Origin: Acidaminococcaceae bacterium
Lineage (GTDB): Bacteria; Bacillota; Negativicutes; Acidaminococcales; Acidaminococcaceae
Reading direction: 5' to 3'
Assembly: GCA_017405945.1 (NCBI GenBank)
Contig: JAFQZL010000034.1
Span: 32,462 to 96,461, forward strand
Length of the DNA stretch: 64,000 bases
Shown: one piece after another, positions 46,169-55,200 of the stretch
How positions within the stretch are numbered: the stretch's first letter is position 1
Layout of the letters: each line of letters begins with the position of its first letter
Position numbers and translations under genes: made by a program
Notes under the pieces: generated by a model
Database searches by the model: none
What the model was told of the DNA's origin: nothing
What the model saw: the letters and a program-made list of their open reading frames with translations, nothing else

Positions 46169-46365
46169 GTTGGTCTTCCTTTCTATATGTATTAAAAAAC
46201 ACACACTAAATTTTAGCACAAACCGGCCGGTAGTTACAAGGATTTTTTGACAATTGCGACTATAAGGTAAAAAATTATTGGTATAAAGGTTTTATTTTTT
46301 CTAAACTTATGATAAAATAACTGCACATATACGCTTTGAGTAAAGTAAGAAGGGAATGTTTTATC

Positions 46366-47778
46366 ATGTCGATTCAGTTGATGATCGTTGTATTGTATGT
46401 CGCGATGCTGTTCGCGATTTCCTTTTATGTGAAGAGGAGGGCAGAGACCAGCGCCACGGAATACCAGTTCGCGGGCCGTAAGTTTGGCGCGCTGCTGATT
46501 GCTGTCAGCGTCACCGGCATGGCGGTGGGCGCGGCTTCTACTGTAGGCGTGGCGGAAAGCGCCACCCGCATCGGCCTGTCTGCCGGCTGGTACAACGGAG
46601 CCTGGTCCATCGGCGCCATCTTTATGGGCCTGGTGGCGGCGGGCAAGTACCGCAAACTGGAATGCACTACGGTGCCGGAACTCTTTGAGCGCTGCTACGA
46701 TAAAAAGGCGCGCATCATCAGCGTAATCGGCCTGGCTATCATTTTATCCTGCATCACGTCACTGCAGTATGTGGCCGGCGGTTCCATCCTTTCCACCCTG
46801 ATGCCTGATGTTTTCACCATGAAGACGGGCATGATTACCAGCGCCGTTGTGTTTATCGGCATTACGGTCATCGGCGGCATGTGGTCATCGGGCCTGTCCA
46901 GCGTGCTGAGCGTGCTGATCATCTATCTGGGAATCATCTACTGTATGGTTAAAATCCTGATCCGTGACGGCGGGATGGCGGGCATCGTGGCCAAGCTGCC
47001 GCCTATGCCCTTTGAATGGGCGGATCCCTTCGGCGGTCTGACCATGGCCATGCTGATGGGGTGGATCATCGTCATGATGACCCAGACCGTGACCGGCGCG
47101 CCGGTACAGATTGCCACCAGTTCCAAATCGGAAAGCGCGGCCCGCAACGGTTTCATCCTGGGCGGCCTGATCATTTTCCCCATCGGTTTCTTTTCCGCCG
47201 TGTTAGGCATGGCGGCCAAGGCCCAGTATCCGGACATCAATCCCACCCTGGCTTTGCCCCAGATCATCATGAGCCTGGACCCGTTCTCTTCCGGTATTAC
47301 CCTGGCGGCCCTGTGGGCGGCGGACGTTTCCACGGCCTGCACTATTTTACTGGGGGCCGGTACCCTGATTGCCCAGGATATTTACAAACGTTTCTTCAAT
47401 CCGGACATTACCCCGGATAAATATATGAAGGCCAGCCGCTTCATCATCTTTGCGGTAGGACTGGTAACCCTGTGGATGGCCTTCAACGCCGTGGGCATCG
47501 TGAAGATGATGCTGACGGGCCTGAGTCTGACGACGGCGTTTACCCTGGTGTTCCTGGCTACCATGTTCGCGCCGGACCTGTGCCGTCGTAATACCGCCTT
47601 CTACACGACTCTGGTAGGACTGCTGGGCCTGCTGGCCTGGCAGATGTTCCCCTCGGTACGGATTCTGCCGCATCCCATTTACTTTGAATGGATCATCTGC
47701 ACCATTACGCTGCTGGTTGTACGGGTCATCGACAAGGAACCCATTACCCCGCCGGCGATGAAGAAAGATGCAGAGTGA
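46366..47778 (+). CDS. Sodium:solute symporter family transporter
   Basis: 470 residues, about 13 hydrophobic helices. 'ATEYQFAGRKFGALLIAVSVTGMAVGAASTVGVAESATRIGLSAGWYNGAW' is the SSS family start region. The C-terminal part has 'ALWAADVSTACTILLGAGTLIAQDIYKRF', where the Ser/Thr pair binds sodium. Substrate not clear; the whole is nearest in look to pantothenate/organic-acid-like SSS members. ATG 46366 follows AAGGGA. It is divergent from purC and stands alone. Confidence 0.88.
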   Translation: MSIQLMIVVLYVAMLFAISFYVKRRAETSATEYQFAGRKFGALLIAVSVTGMAVGAASTVGVAESATRIGLSAGWYNGAWSIGAIFMGLVAAGKYRKLECTTVPELFERCYDKKARIISVIGLAIILSCITSLQYVAGGSILSTLMPDVFTMKTGMITSAVVFIGITVIGGMWSSGLSSVLSVLIIYLGIIYCMVKILIRDGGMAGIVAKLPPMPFEWADPFGGLTMAMLMGWIIVMMTQTVTGAPVQIATSSKSESAARNGFILGGLIIFPIGFFSAVLGMAAKAQYPDINPTLALPQIIMSLDPFSSGITLAALWAADVSTACTILLGAGTLIAQDIYKRFFNPDITPDKYMKASRFIIFAVGLVTLWMAFNAVGIVKMMLTGLSLTTAFTLVFLATMFAPDLCRRNTAFYTTLVGLLGLLAWQMFPSVRILPHPIYFEWIICTITLLVVRVIDKEPITPPAMKKDAE

Positions 47779-47820
47779 ATTAGCTTTTGACGTAACTCAA
47801 ATCAAAAAACAGGCAAATTA

Positions 47821-47990
47821 AAAAGAACAGGCAACGCAAAAACGGAACCGACTGCTATTCCATGGACTCATTCGCCTGTGGCTTCGAAACTCGGTGCTAC
47901 GCACCTCAAACAGCCGAAGCCACGGGCGTCTCATTTCGTCTCATGGAATGACGCAATCGGTTCCTACGTTTTGCTTATGCCTGTTCTTTT
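47821..47990. repeat. Structured intergenic repeat, copy B
   Basis: Second copy of the element at 45042, again between convergent genes. Outer arms AAAAGAACAGGC (47821-47832) and GCCTGTTCTTTT (47979-47990) pair perfectly; GGAACCGA (47844-47851) pairs with TCGGTTCC (47957-47964); ATTCCATG pairs with CATGGAAT. The core 47874-47913 matches copy A at 38 of 40 bases, but the arms differ in sequence while keeping complementarity. The right arm ends four bases before the stop codon of the tannase-like gene. Confidence 0.85.
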
Positions 47991-47993
47991 TGT

Positions 47994-50120
47994 TTATTCC
48001 TGTTCTTTTGCTTTTGCTTTTTTCTGTTCTTCTTTTAAAATCGCGTCCGCTTTGTCTTTGATTTTGCAGATGCGGTCTGTCCAGGCGAACAGTTCCGGCA
48101 GATCGTAATCGCCGGCGTGGCCGTAACCCCAGGCCACTTTGAAGTCAACCGCTTTATCGTTGTTCTTCAGCTTTACGGCCAGCATGGCCGGAACAGCCAG
48201 GGCCGTATCCCTGTCCAGCGCGCCGTGACGGATACGCCAGTGGGGCGCTGTCTGCACATCAGGATTTCCGATGTAACGCATGGGGTTCATCATTCTAATA
48301 ATCCGTCCGTTTGCCATGTATTGGGAAAGGTCCAGTTTATCCTTTTCCATTTGTTCTTCCAGGTTGGCTTTCCGCAGCTGCCGTTTTTCAACAGGAGATG
48401 CCAGGTTGTACTGACGGGCCTTTTCTTCCGCAATCTCTTTTTCTTCTTCTTCCTTCGGAACTGTAACAAGCTGGCTGTGTTCCAGCGCGTAGCGGGTAAA
48501 ATGTTTATTCGGAATATCATAGGTGCCGAATTCATTATTCTCACCAGATGTCATATCAAAGGCATCGAAGGCGGGAACGCCTTTCAGACGCTTTACCGTG
48601 GCAACGTATTTGTCGAAATCCATATGGACCGCAGTTCCGTCGCTGACGGTAAGCCAGGGTGTTTTGCTTACATCTTCCCCGGTGTCAATGGCATTCTGGG
48701 CTGCTTCCAGATAGAGGGACTCAATGTATTCCCGGAAAAGGCCGTATCCGTCCGGGGCCAGGTTCAGCCGGTTGCCGAGGGAATCGCGTAAATCCAGATC
48801 ATTCAGATATTCTGTAAACTTTTCTTTTAATTCTGCGGAAATCTCTTTTTGTTCCGGTGTCATTGCAGTGCCTTTGGCTGCTTCCGCCGGGGCGTTGGCC
48901 GGACGGTCCGGTACCGCGCCGGCGGGTGAAGTACTGTTGACCGCGGGCGGCACTCTTCTGGCCGGGCCGGCGTTATAATATTCATTTGCGTTATGGAACA
49001 TCCACTCGTACGCCATATCCGCGTTTTCCAGATTGGTGATGGGGCAGTAGGCCATGGAAGCGAAGATGTCGTCCCGCTCTTTGGCTGCGCCTGCTTCCTT
49101 AAGATAGGGAACATAATCTTTTGCGTTTCCCGTAGCTCCTAACAGGGCAGACAACGCGCCCCCCGCGCTGGTGCCGCTGGAAATGATCTTTTCCGTATCA
49201 CCGGCGGGAATGCGCCCGGCCTTGCGGTTGAATCGAACGAAACGTACTGCAGCTTTGTAGTCAACGATTAACGCAGGCGCCTTGCCGGTTTCATAGCCGT
49301 TTTCATGTTTCAGGTTCCGGCCCCGGATGGCAGGGGATACTACAACATATCCGTTGCTCAGCGCGTATAAAGCAGCGTTGGCTCCGCCGTGGCGGGATTC
49401 CTCCCGGGGCTCCTCGATCTGCCCCGGCATATAACCGCCTACGCCGTTGGGCATAAAGATGGGCGCGGTTTCCGCGGTAAAGCCATTGACGGTTCCGCCT
49501 TTTAAATAAGCTTCCGGAATATAAATGCTCAGCATCTGGCTTTCCGGATCGTAAGGCTTTTTAACATACACCAGATGTTCATAAGCGCGGAAGGTTACAG
49601 GTTCACCGTTGGCATCCATTGTTTTTGTTGAATAATCATCCGGATTAAAAACGATACTGTATTCCTGCCGGTTTTTAAACGCACTGGTAAAAGCTTTCTC
49701 TTTTTCTTCTTTTTCCTTTGCGCGGTTTTTGAAAAACTCCTCGCGTTCCCGCCGGAGTATCCGGATATCTTTTTCCAGGCTGTCTATGGTTTTCCATTCT
49801 TCGCTTGAGAGGGATCTTTCGCTCTGATAGGGAACCTCACTGCCGGGAATGCCTTCCCCCTCTTTCAGAAATTCATTCTGAACCGGTTTGAATTCGGCGG
49901 AATGGTCAATCTCTTTCTGATCTGCCGTGTCTGGCTGTGCAGCCGTCATACCTGCCGCTTTGGCTTTGCTTTGCGTGGGTTCCTGCGTAACTGTTGTTTC
50001 ACCGGTTGTAGCAGTTTCCGCAAAAACGGGAGCGGCAATCACAATTCCCTGCAACAGGGATGCGAAGATGGCTGCAGCCAGAACTTTTTTTGTGTTGGAA
50101 TGAAAAATATTGCGAAGCAT
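47994..50120 (-). CDS. Secreted tannase-like (subtype B) esterase
   Basis: 708 residues. A signal peptide (1-33, ending PVFA) is followed by a Thr/Ala-rich linker and a charged helical stretch, then an alpha/beta-hydrolase domain. The nucleophile is S318 in 'SSGTSAGGALSALLG'; the probable acid and His lie in 'RIRHGALDRDTALA' and 'GYGHAGDYDLPELFAW'. This arrangement, with 'AYCPITNLENADMAYEW', is that of subtype B tannases, which split gallate or related phenolic esters. It is much longer than the lactobacillar enzyme (about 470): extra N-terminal region, a Pro/Ala-rich insert near 400-430 and a Lys/Glu tail. ATG 50120 follows AAGGAG. Confidence 0.78.
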   Translation of the reverse strand: MLRNIFHSNTKKVLAAAIFASLLQGIVIAAPVFAETATTGETTVTQEPTQSKAKAAGMTAAQPDTADQKEIDHSAEFKPVQNEFLKEGEGIPGSEVPYQSERSLSSEEWKTIDSLEKDIRILRREREEFFKNRAKEKEEKEKAFTSAFKNRQEYSIVFNPDDYSTKTMDANGEPVTFRAYEHLVYVKKPYDPESQMLSIYIPEAYLKGGTVNGFTAETAPIFMPNGVGGYMPGQIEEPREESRHGGANAALYALSNGYVVVSPAIRGRNLKHENGYETGKAPALIVDYKAAVRFVRFNRKAGRIPAGDTEKIISSGTSAGGALSALLGATGNAKDYVPYLKEAGAAKERDDIFASMAYCPITNLENADMAYEWMFHNANEYYNAGPARRVPPAVNSTSPAGAVPDRPANAPAEAAKGTAMTPEQKEISAELKEKFTEYLNDLDLRDSLGNRLNLAPDGYGLFREYIESLYLEAAQNAIDTGEDVSKTPWLTVSDGTAVHMDFDKYVATVKRLKGVPAFDAFDMTSGENNEFGTYDIPNKHFTRYALEHSQLVTVPKEEEEKEIAEEKARQYNLASPVEKRQLRKANLEEQMEKDKLDLSQYMANGRIIRMMNPMRYIGNPDVQTAPHWRIRHGALDRDTALAVPAMLAVKLKNNDKAVDFKVAWGYGHAGDYDLPELFAWTDRICKIKDKADAILKEEQKKAKAKEQE

Positions 50121-50287
50121 TATTATTCTCCTTAGCAATTTATAATCAGGTCCGTTTTTATGAATCAGATCACATAATCATTAATAATTTATTATATCAT
50201 ATATTTGAGACTGTCTCCATAATTCTTCGGGGACTCTTTCTGAAAAACAGATTGTTTTAAAGGAAAAAGCGACCGGAATAATAACAA

Positions 50288-50315
50288 CAGCGACTGTACA
50301 TATGCGCAGTCGCTG
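50288..50315 (-). terminator. Hairpin after the HTH gene
   Basis: The perfect stem CAGCGACTG (50288-50296) / CAGTCGCTG (50307-50315) lies between the HTH gene stop and the tannase-like gene start. Its minus-strand T tract is broken, so termination may be partial. The surrounding 50121-50371 gap otherwise holds only AT-rich DNA and the tandem repeat noted next. Confidence 0.6.
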
Positions 50316-50318
50316 TTT

Positions 50319-50348
50319 TATGTTCTGGTTAATTATGTTCTGGTTAAT
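50319..50348. repeat. 15-bp tandem duplication
   Basis: TATGTTCTGGTTAAT occurs twice, head to tail, next to the hairpin and before the HTH gene stop. Probably a slippage product. Confidence 0.9.
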
Positions 50349-50371
50349 TTTACGTTAGTCTGATGTCCTGT

Positions 50372-51919
50372 CTATTTGGCAGCAGCGTTCTGTTTCATTG
50401 CTTCTTCCAGTTTATCCAGGTAGTGCTGAATTGTTTCAATAATGTCCTGCCGGGAAGCGGCGCCCTTTTCAAAGTGTTCCAGATATTCACAGAAAGAAAC
50501 CGTCATATCCTGTTCCTTTGTGAAAAAGAGTGTGGACGGAACCGAGGACCGGTACAGGATCACGCCTCCCGTCTCATTGGCAATGACGGAAAAGTCCCGG
50601 GAAGAGAGGGATCCGGTAATCGGATGCGTGTTATCAGGCGAAGGCAGCACGATGTGATAGTCATCGGATGTTTTGAACCGGTTTAGGGCAGCTGCCAGAT
50701 GCATATGAAATTCTTTTGCTGTATAGCAGAGCGAAGGCAGACCAAATAAATCCGCAAGGGGAACCGGTACGGAACCGCTTACAACCGCAGGGATGCCAGG
50801 AAGAGAGAAGATATCAGTAACCGGACCGGCCGGTTTATTTTTTCGCAGGAACAGCAAATCGCGGCAGTTGCACATGTAGTCGTAAAACAATTCGCAACCG
50901 GGATGCAGGGAAAGGCTTTTGCCTGCAGCTTCCGGCATAACAAGCCAGGACGGCGTGGCGTGATATTGCAGCGTCCTGCTTTCGGCTGCCGGGAATCGGG
51001 AAAGAGCGCTTCCGAGTTTTGCGAAGTTGGAAGAATTATAAATCTTCATAAGCGGGCGGCAAAGGGAAAGAAAATCGTGGAATTCCTTTTCCAGCGCCTC
51101 CACAGCCCGTTTATCATGCAGTAATATATTCAGCCGGTTTTTGCCCGCTTCTCCTGTGGTATGACCGAGAATGGCGGCTTTTCCGCTGCCGATGAACACC
51201 GTGCGCTTGAAGATGTTGTCCCGCAGCCTGGGGCAGTAATACGATTCAATATGGCCTGTGGCATACAGCGGTGACCACTTGGCGATTGCTTCCAGCATTT
51301 CGCCCAGGGCCCGGCGCACAGTATGGACGATGACGATGCGCCCGCCTTTCAGCAGGATCGTTTTGAGCAGCACGGACCAGCTTTTTACAAAATCCGGATT
51401 TTCATATATCCACACCATATCCTCTTCCGAATGGAGCAGCAGTTTAACCGGTTTGTCAAGCGCAGCCAGTTCTGAAAGAAACTGAATCACGCATTCCCGT
51501 TTTCCTGCGTTGCCGTAATAGAATCCTGTCTCCTTTTCCTGCGGGAGGGAAACCGCGCTTTCAGAAGACTGAAGGGAAAACCTGCTGTCGGCGTTTTTGT
51601 TGGAGTATTCATCAAATCCGGGCTCATCCTTCAGCCAGTTTGCAATGAGCATGATGGCGGTGTTGATATCTTCCGGCCAGCGTTTGCCGGGGCATATGGC
51701 TCCCGCCAGGGCTTCTTTCTGCGCTTTTGTCCGGATAACCTGCGCGAAAAAAGCGGAAACAGGGTATATAAAGTCCCGGTGCTTCGGCACGCCCCGGGTG
51801 CCGGTGCGGATGCGGCTGATATAAGAAGGGTCAAAGGAAACCTCTTTGCCCAGCCGGGTATTTTTCGTATGGGTCAGCTGCATCAGGAAATTCAGTTTAT
51901 CGCCAATGATCCGTTTCAT
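50372..51919 (-). CDS. Large helix-turn-helix protein, candidate regulator of the autotransporter
   Basis: 515 residues from ATG 51919 (GAAAGGT upstream). Residues 1-60 read like an XRE-type DNA-binding domain ('TRLGKEVSFDPSYISRIRTGTRGVP'). The remaining about 450 residues are soluble and I do not recognise them; they include 'GGRIVIVHTVRRALGEMLEAIAKW' and 'FIGSGKAAILGHTTGE', a strand-helix pattern slightly like phospholipase D-fold sensor domains, which is only a guess. It is divergent from the giant autotransporter, with a perfect palindrome between, so it is a natural candidate to control that gene and itself. Confidence 0.7.
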   Translation of the reverse strand: MKRIIGDKLNFLMQLTHTKNTRLGKEVSFDPSYISRIRTGTRGVPKHRDFIYPVSAFFAQVIRTKAQKEALAGAICPGKRWPEDINTAIMLIANWLKDEPGFDEYSNKNADSRFSLQSSESAVSLPQEKETGFYYGNAGKRECVIQFLSELAALDKPVKLLLHSEEDMVWIYENPDFVKSWSVLLKTILLKGGRIVIVHTVRRALGEMLEAIAKWSPLYATGHIESYYCPRLRDNIFKRTVFIGSGKAAILGHTTGEAGKNRLNILLHDKRAVEALEKEFHDFLSLCRPLMKIYNSSNFAKLGSALSRFPAAESRTLQYHATPSWLVMPEAAGKSLSLHPGCELFYDYMCNCRDLLFLRKNKPAGPVTDIFSLPGIPAVVSGSVPVPLADLFGLPSLCYTAKEFHMHLAAALNRFKTSDDYHIVLPSPDNTHPITGSLSSRDFSVIANETGGVILYRSSVPSTLFFTKEQDMTVSFCEYLEHFEKGAASRQDIIETIQHYLDKLEEAMKQNAAAK

Positions 51920-52049
51920 AAGTGATACCTTTCTTGCTCTGCAGATACTTTCATAACTCCGGTTATCCTGTAAAAGCCTGAACACTTGTCTTGGAAAGAA
52001 TGAAATTCTTCATTGTAAGTGTATCATACTTTGAATTCATAAAACAATA

Positions 52050-52067
52050 AAAATGACAAAAATGACA
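52050..52067. repeat. Tandem 9-mer in the autotransporter promoter region
   Basis: AAAATGACA occurs twice in tandem (52050-52058 and 52059-52067), 13 bases before the palindrome at 52080. Two equal sites on one helix face are typical of regulator contacts, but slippage is also possible. Confidence 0.6.
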
Positions 52068-52079
52068 TTTTTAAAAACG

Positions 52080-52098
52080 AAATTGGCAGTGCCAATTT
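52080..52098. promoter_or_regulatory. Perfect 19-bp palindrome, candidate operator
   Basis: AAATTGGCA and TGCCAATTT are exact reverse complements around a single G, in the 290-base divergent gap. It lies 35 bases upstream of a TATAAT (52133-52138), which is the likely -10 box for the autotransporter, so a bound protein would touch the polymerase site. Confidence 0.7.
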
Positions 52099-52209
52099 GA
52101 AAAAGTATATTAAAAAATAATATTGCAAAAGTTATAATAAATACATACAAAGGAAAGCTAATACGCTACAGGGTTATCAGAACCATTATACTGAAAAGGA
52201 GAAGCCACC

Positions 52210-55200
52210 ATGAACAAAATCTACAAAGTGATCTGGAGCAAAGTGAGAAACTGCTATGTGGCGGTGAGTGAAATCGCAAAACGCAACGGCAAGAACTGCA
52301 CCAGTGTAAACTGCGGCACAAAGGCGAACCGCGGGCGTGTGGGGGCGGTGCTGGCCATAGCCCTTTCCCTGTCGATGGTAGGCGGTGGCGTTGCGTGGGG
52401 AGAGAATAGGATAATTGAAGTACAAAATCCGTCACCTGTTACATCAGATGAGACAAACTATTGGTGTCATGAACTAATATTTCCTAGCGGAAGCGGAGCG
52501 GGTACTGGTGTTAATTTCACTGTTGGGAATGGTGGTAAAATTAAATTTGTTTATAGTGAAAATAGTGGTAATACTATTAAGATTAACAACGGCGGAGAAG
52601 TCACTTACAGTGGAGGCGGGAGCGCTTCTTATTGGCCTGCTAATGGGTATTTCGGCCCAGGCATTTTAGGCGGTGTGAGCAACAATAAAGTGGAAATTGC
52701 TGGAACCGTGAATGGCGCTGTTGCTGGTGGCTTTTCCGTGAATAGTTCAGTTTCTAATAATTCTGTTGAAATCAAAAATACTGCCGCTTTAAAATATGGC
52801 TATTCTGATACTCATATTTATGGTGGGTACTCTGTAAATAGTACTGCAGAGAGCAACGAGGTAACTTTTGGTGCCACCGATTATGAAGGTAATATTGTAA
52901 ACACTGGTTATATAGTATGTGGTGGATATTCTAAAAACGGCAGCGCCAAAACTAATACTGTTACTATAAATGGAAAAGTTCCTGGTAAAGTATATGGTGG
53001 ATTTTCAAATTCAAATGGTGAAGCAACGGGTAACCATGTTTACTTAAACAGCGGTGAGGCATATAGCGTTTATGGGGGGTATACTGATTCAACTTCTAGT
53101 TCTCATTCAGCTAATGAGAACGAAGTTACAATACAAGGTACGGTAACTTCTGATGTGAACGGCGGTAATGCTTACTACGGTAATGCATCGAGTAATAAAG
53201 TATATATTAAATCAGGGGCTTCTGCCCAGAAGGTAGCAGGAGGTAGCGCTAGGGAATATGGGAGTGCTGAAACGAACACTGTCGAAATAAGCGGAGGAAC
53301 TGTTTCGGATATTGTTATGGGTGGTTTCTCTCAACGCGGTATTGCAGGCGGCGATACGAAAGTTAAAGGAAATACAGTTACTATTTCTGCTGGTAGCGTA
53401 ACAAACCATGTTTATGGCGGTTATTCTCCAAATAATGAAACTAATAACAAAGCCATATACAACACTGTTGAAATTAAAGGAGGGACAATAGGCGGAGCAA
53501 GCAAATCAATCTATGGCGGATATGCCGGAAAGACTGCTCAGTACAATATTGTGACTATTACTGACGGAACAGTCACCGCGGATGTCTATGGTGGTTATTC
53601 TAAAAACAGTGCTGCTTTAAATAATAGTGTAACAATCAAAGAGACTGGTGAAGTAACAGGAAATGTCTATGGTGGAAGTGGTAGTGGTGCTAATTATAAC
53701 ACTGTGACCATTAATGGCGTAACGGTAACAGGTGATGTTTATGGTGGCTATAATTCCGGTAGTTCTGCAAACAATACCGCATATAATACAGTTGAATTAA
53801 ATGGGGCTTCCGTTAACGGGTCTATTACGGGAGGAACTTATGACAAGAATGGTAACACATTGTTTCTTTCTGGAGCAGGCAATACTGTAACAGGAGATAT
53901 TAATAAATTCGCGACTATTAATATTGCTGATTCGGTTGCCTGGAACTCCGGAACTACGGTTTTGTCAGCAAAGAAATATGATGATGGTGCTTTAAGTAAG
54001 CCGCAACTTAATATTACAGAAGCTACAGGTCTTTCTGGTGCTACAACCTATGGCACGATGACGTTGCTTGCAACAACAAACACGAACACTAATCTTTCAG
54101 GAATTAAATTGAAATATAATGATGGTGATCCGGTAACGCTGAGTGCTACGGCAGCAACTCCGAAACTGAGTCAGGTTGTTAAGGCGAGTACAGGATTGGC
54201 AGTAGGAAAAACTAATGAAAACAACGGTGTGACTTTTACTTATGACGAAAAGGAACATGTCGTTGCTCTTGATTCGGCGAACAGCTATAAGAATGTGTTG
54301 TATAAAATTGCTGATAATGTGACAGGCGTAACTTTTGGCAATATGACTTGGGGTACGGGACGAACGCTTGAAACAGGACATCATTTTGCATTTGAAGGGG
54401 CTGCTATTGATGCGTCTAACTTGGAGTTTGCAAAACTGGAAGAAGGTGCATTGAGCTGGTTTAACTCTCCAAGCATAAAAACAGGGACCGAGATGTCACT
54501 GTTAGCAAATGCAACGGGCATTACTGCCGGCAATAGTATCACGCAGCCAACTACAGGAAAAGGAACGGTGTCAATCCAGCTTCCCTGCGCTGGAATGTTT
54601 GTCGATGCAACGGCTAAAGGTACAGTATCTGCTGGCTCCGATGTTGTTAAATATGTGGTTGATGAAGTTAAGGTAGGGAAACTAACGCTTGGGGAAACCG
54701 ATTGGGCAGATTCTTACGGACTTTCCTTTGGGAACTGGGGGTGGACGCTTGCCAGTGATGCTGTCATTGATGCAACCAATATGACTTATAAAAAAACATA
54801 TACTATTAAAAAGGTAGGCGACAAACACAGTGTCGTTGGTTTGAACGTAACTGGAACAGCTTCAATAAATAATATTATAATGCCTTCTTCAGGAAAGGTT
54901 GCCGTACCAAATACGGTGAACAGTGATAGTGCAATAACATTTGATGCGACGGCTTATGGAGAAGTAATATTCGAAGATAATACTGTTAAGACTAAAATCA
55001 CAAGTGTTGCATTGGATAAGGTTACTTTGGGTACATATAGCTGGGGAACATCAAAGAATATGCCGGATTCTTCCTGGACAGCTTCTGCTTCCACGACGAT
55101 TGATGATACCAATTTTGCTTATACGGGAAATGCCAATACGAAGTTAAAACAAAACGATACAGCTGTTATTTTGAATGCAACAGGTTTGACAACGAGCAGC

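Noticed and set aside
52690..53860. CRISPR-like or tandem DNA repeats
   Set aside because: The recurring GGTGG(T/A)TA pattern encodes the GGY beta-helix repeats in one long reading frame; spacing is irregular and no direct repeats of uniform length exist.
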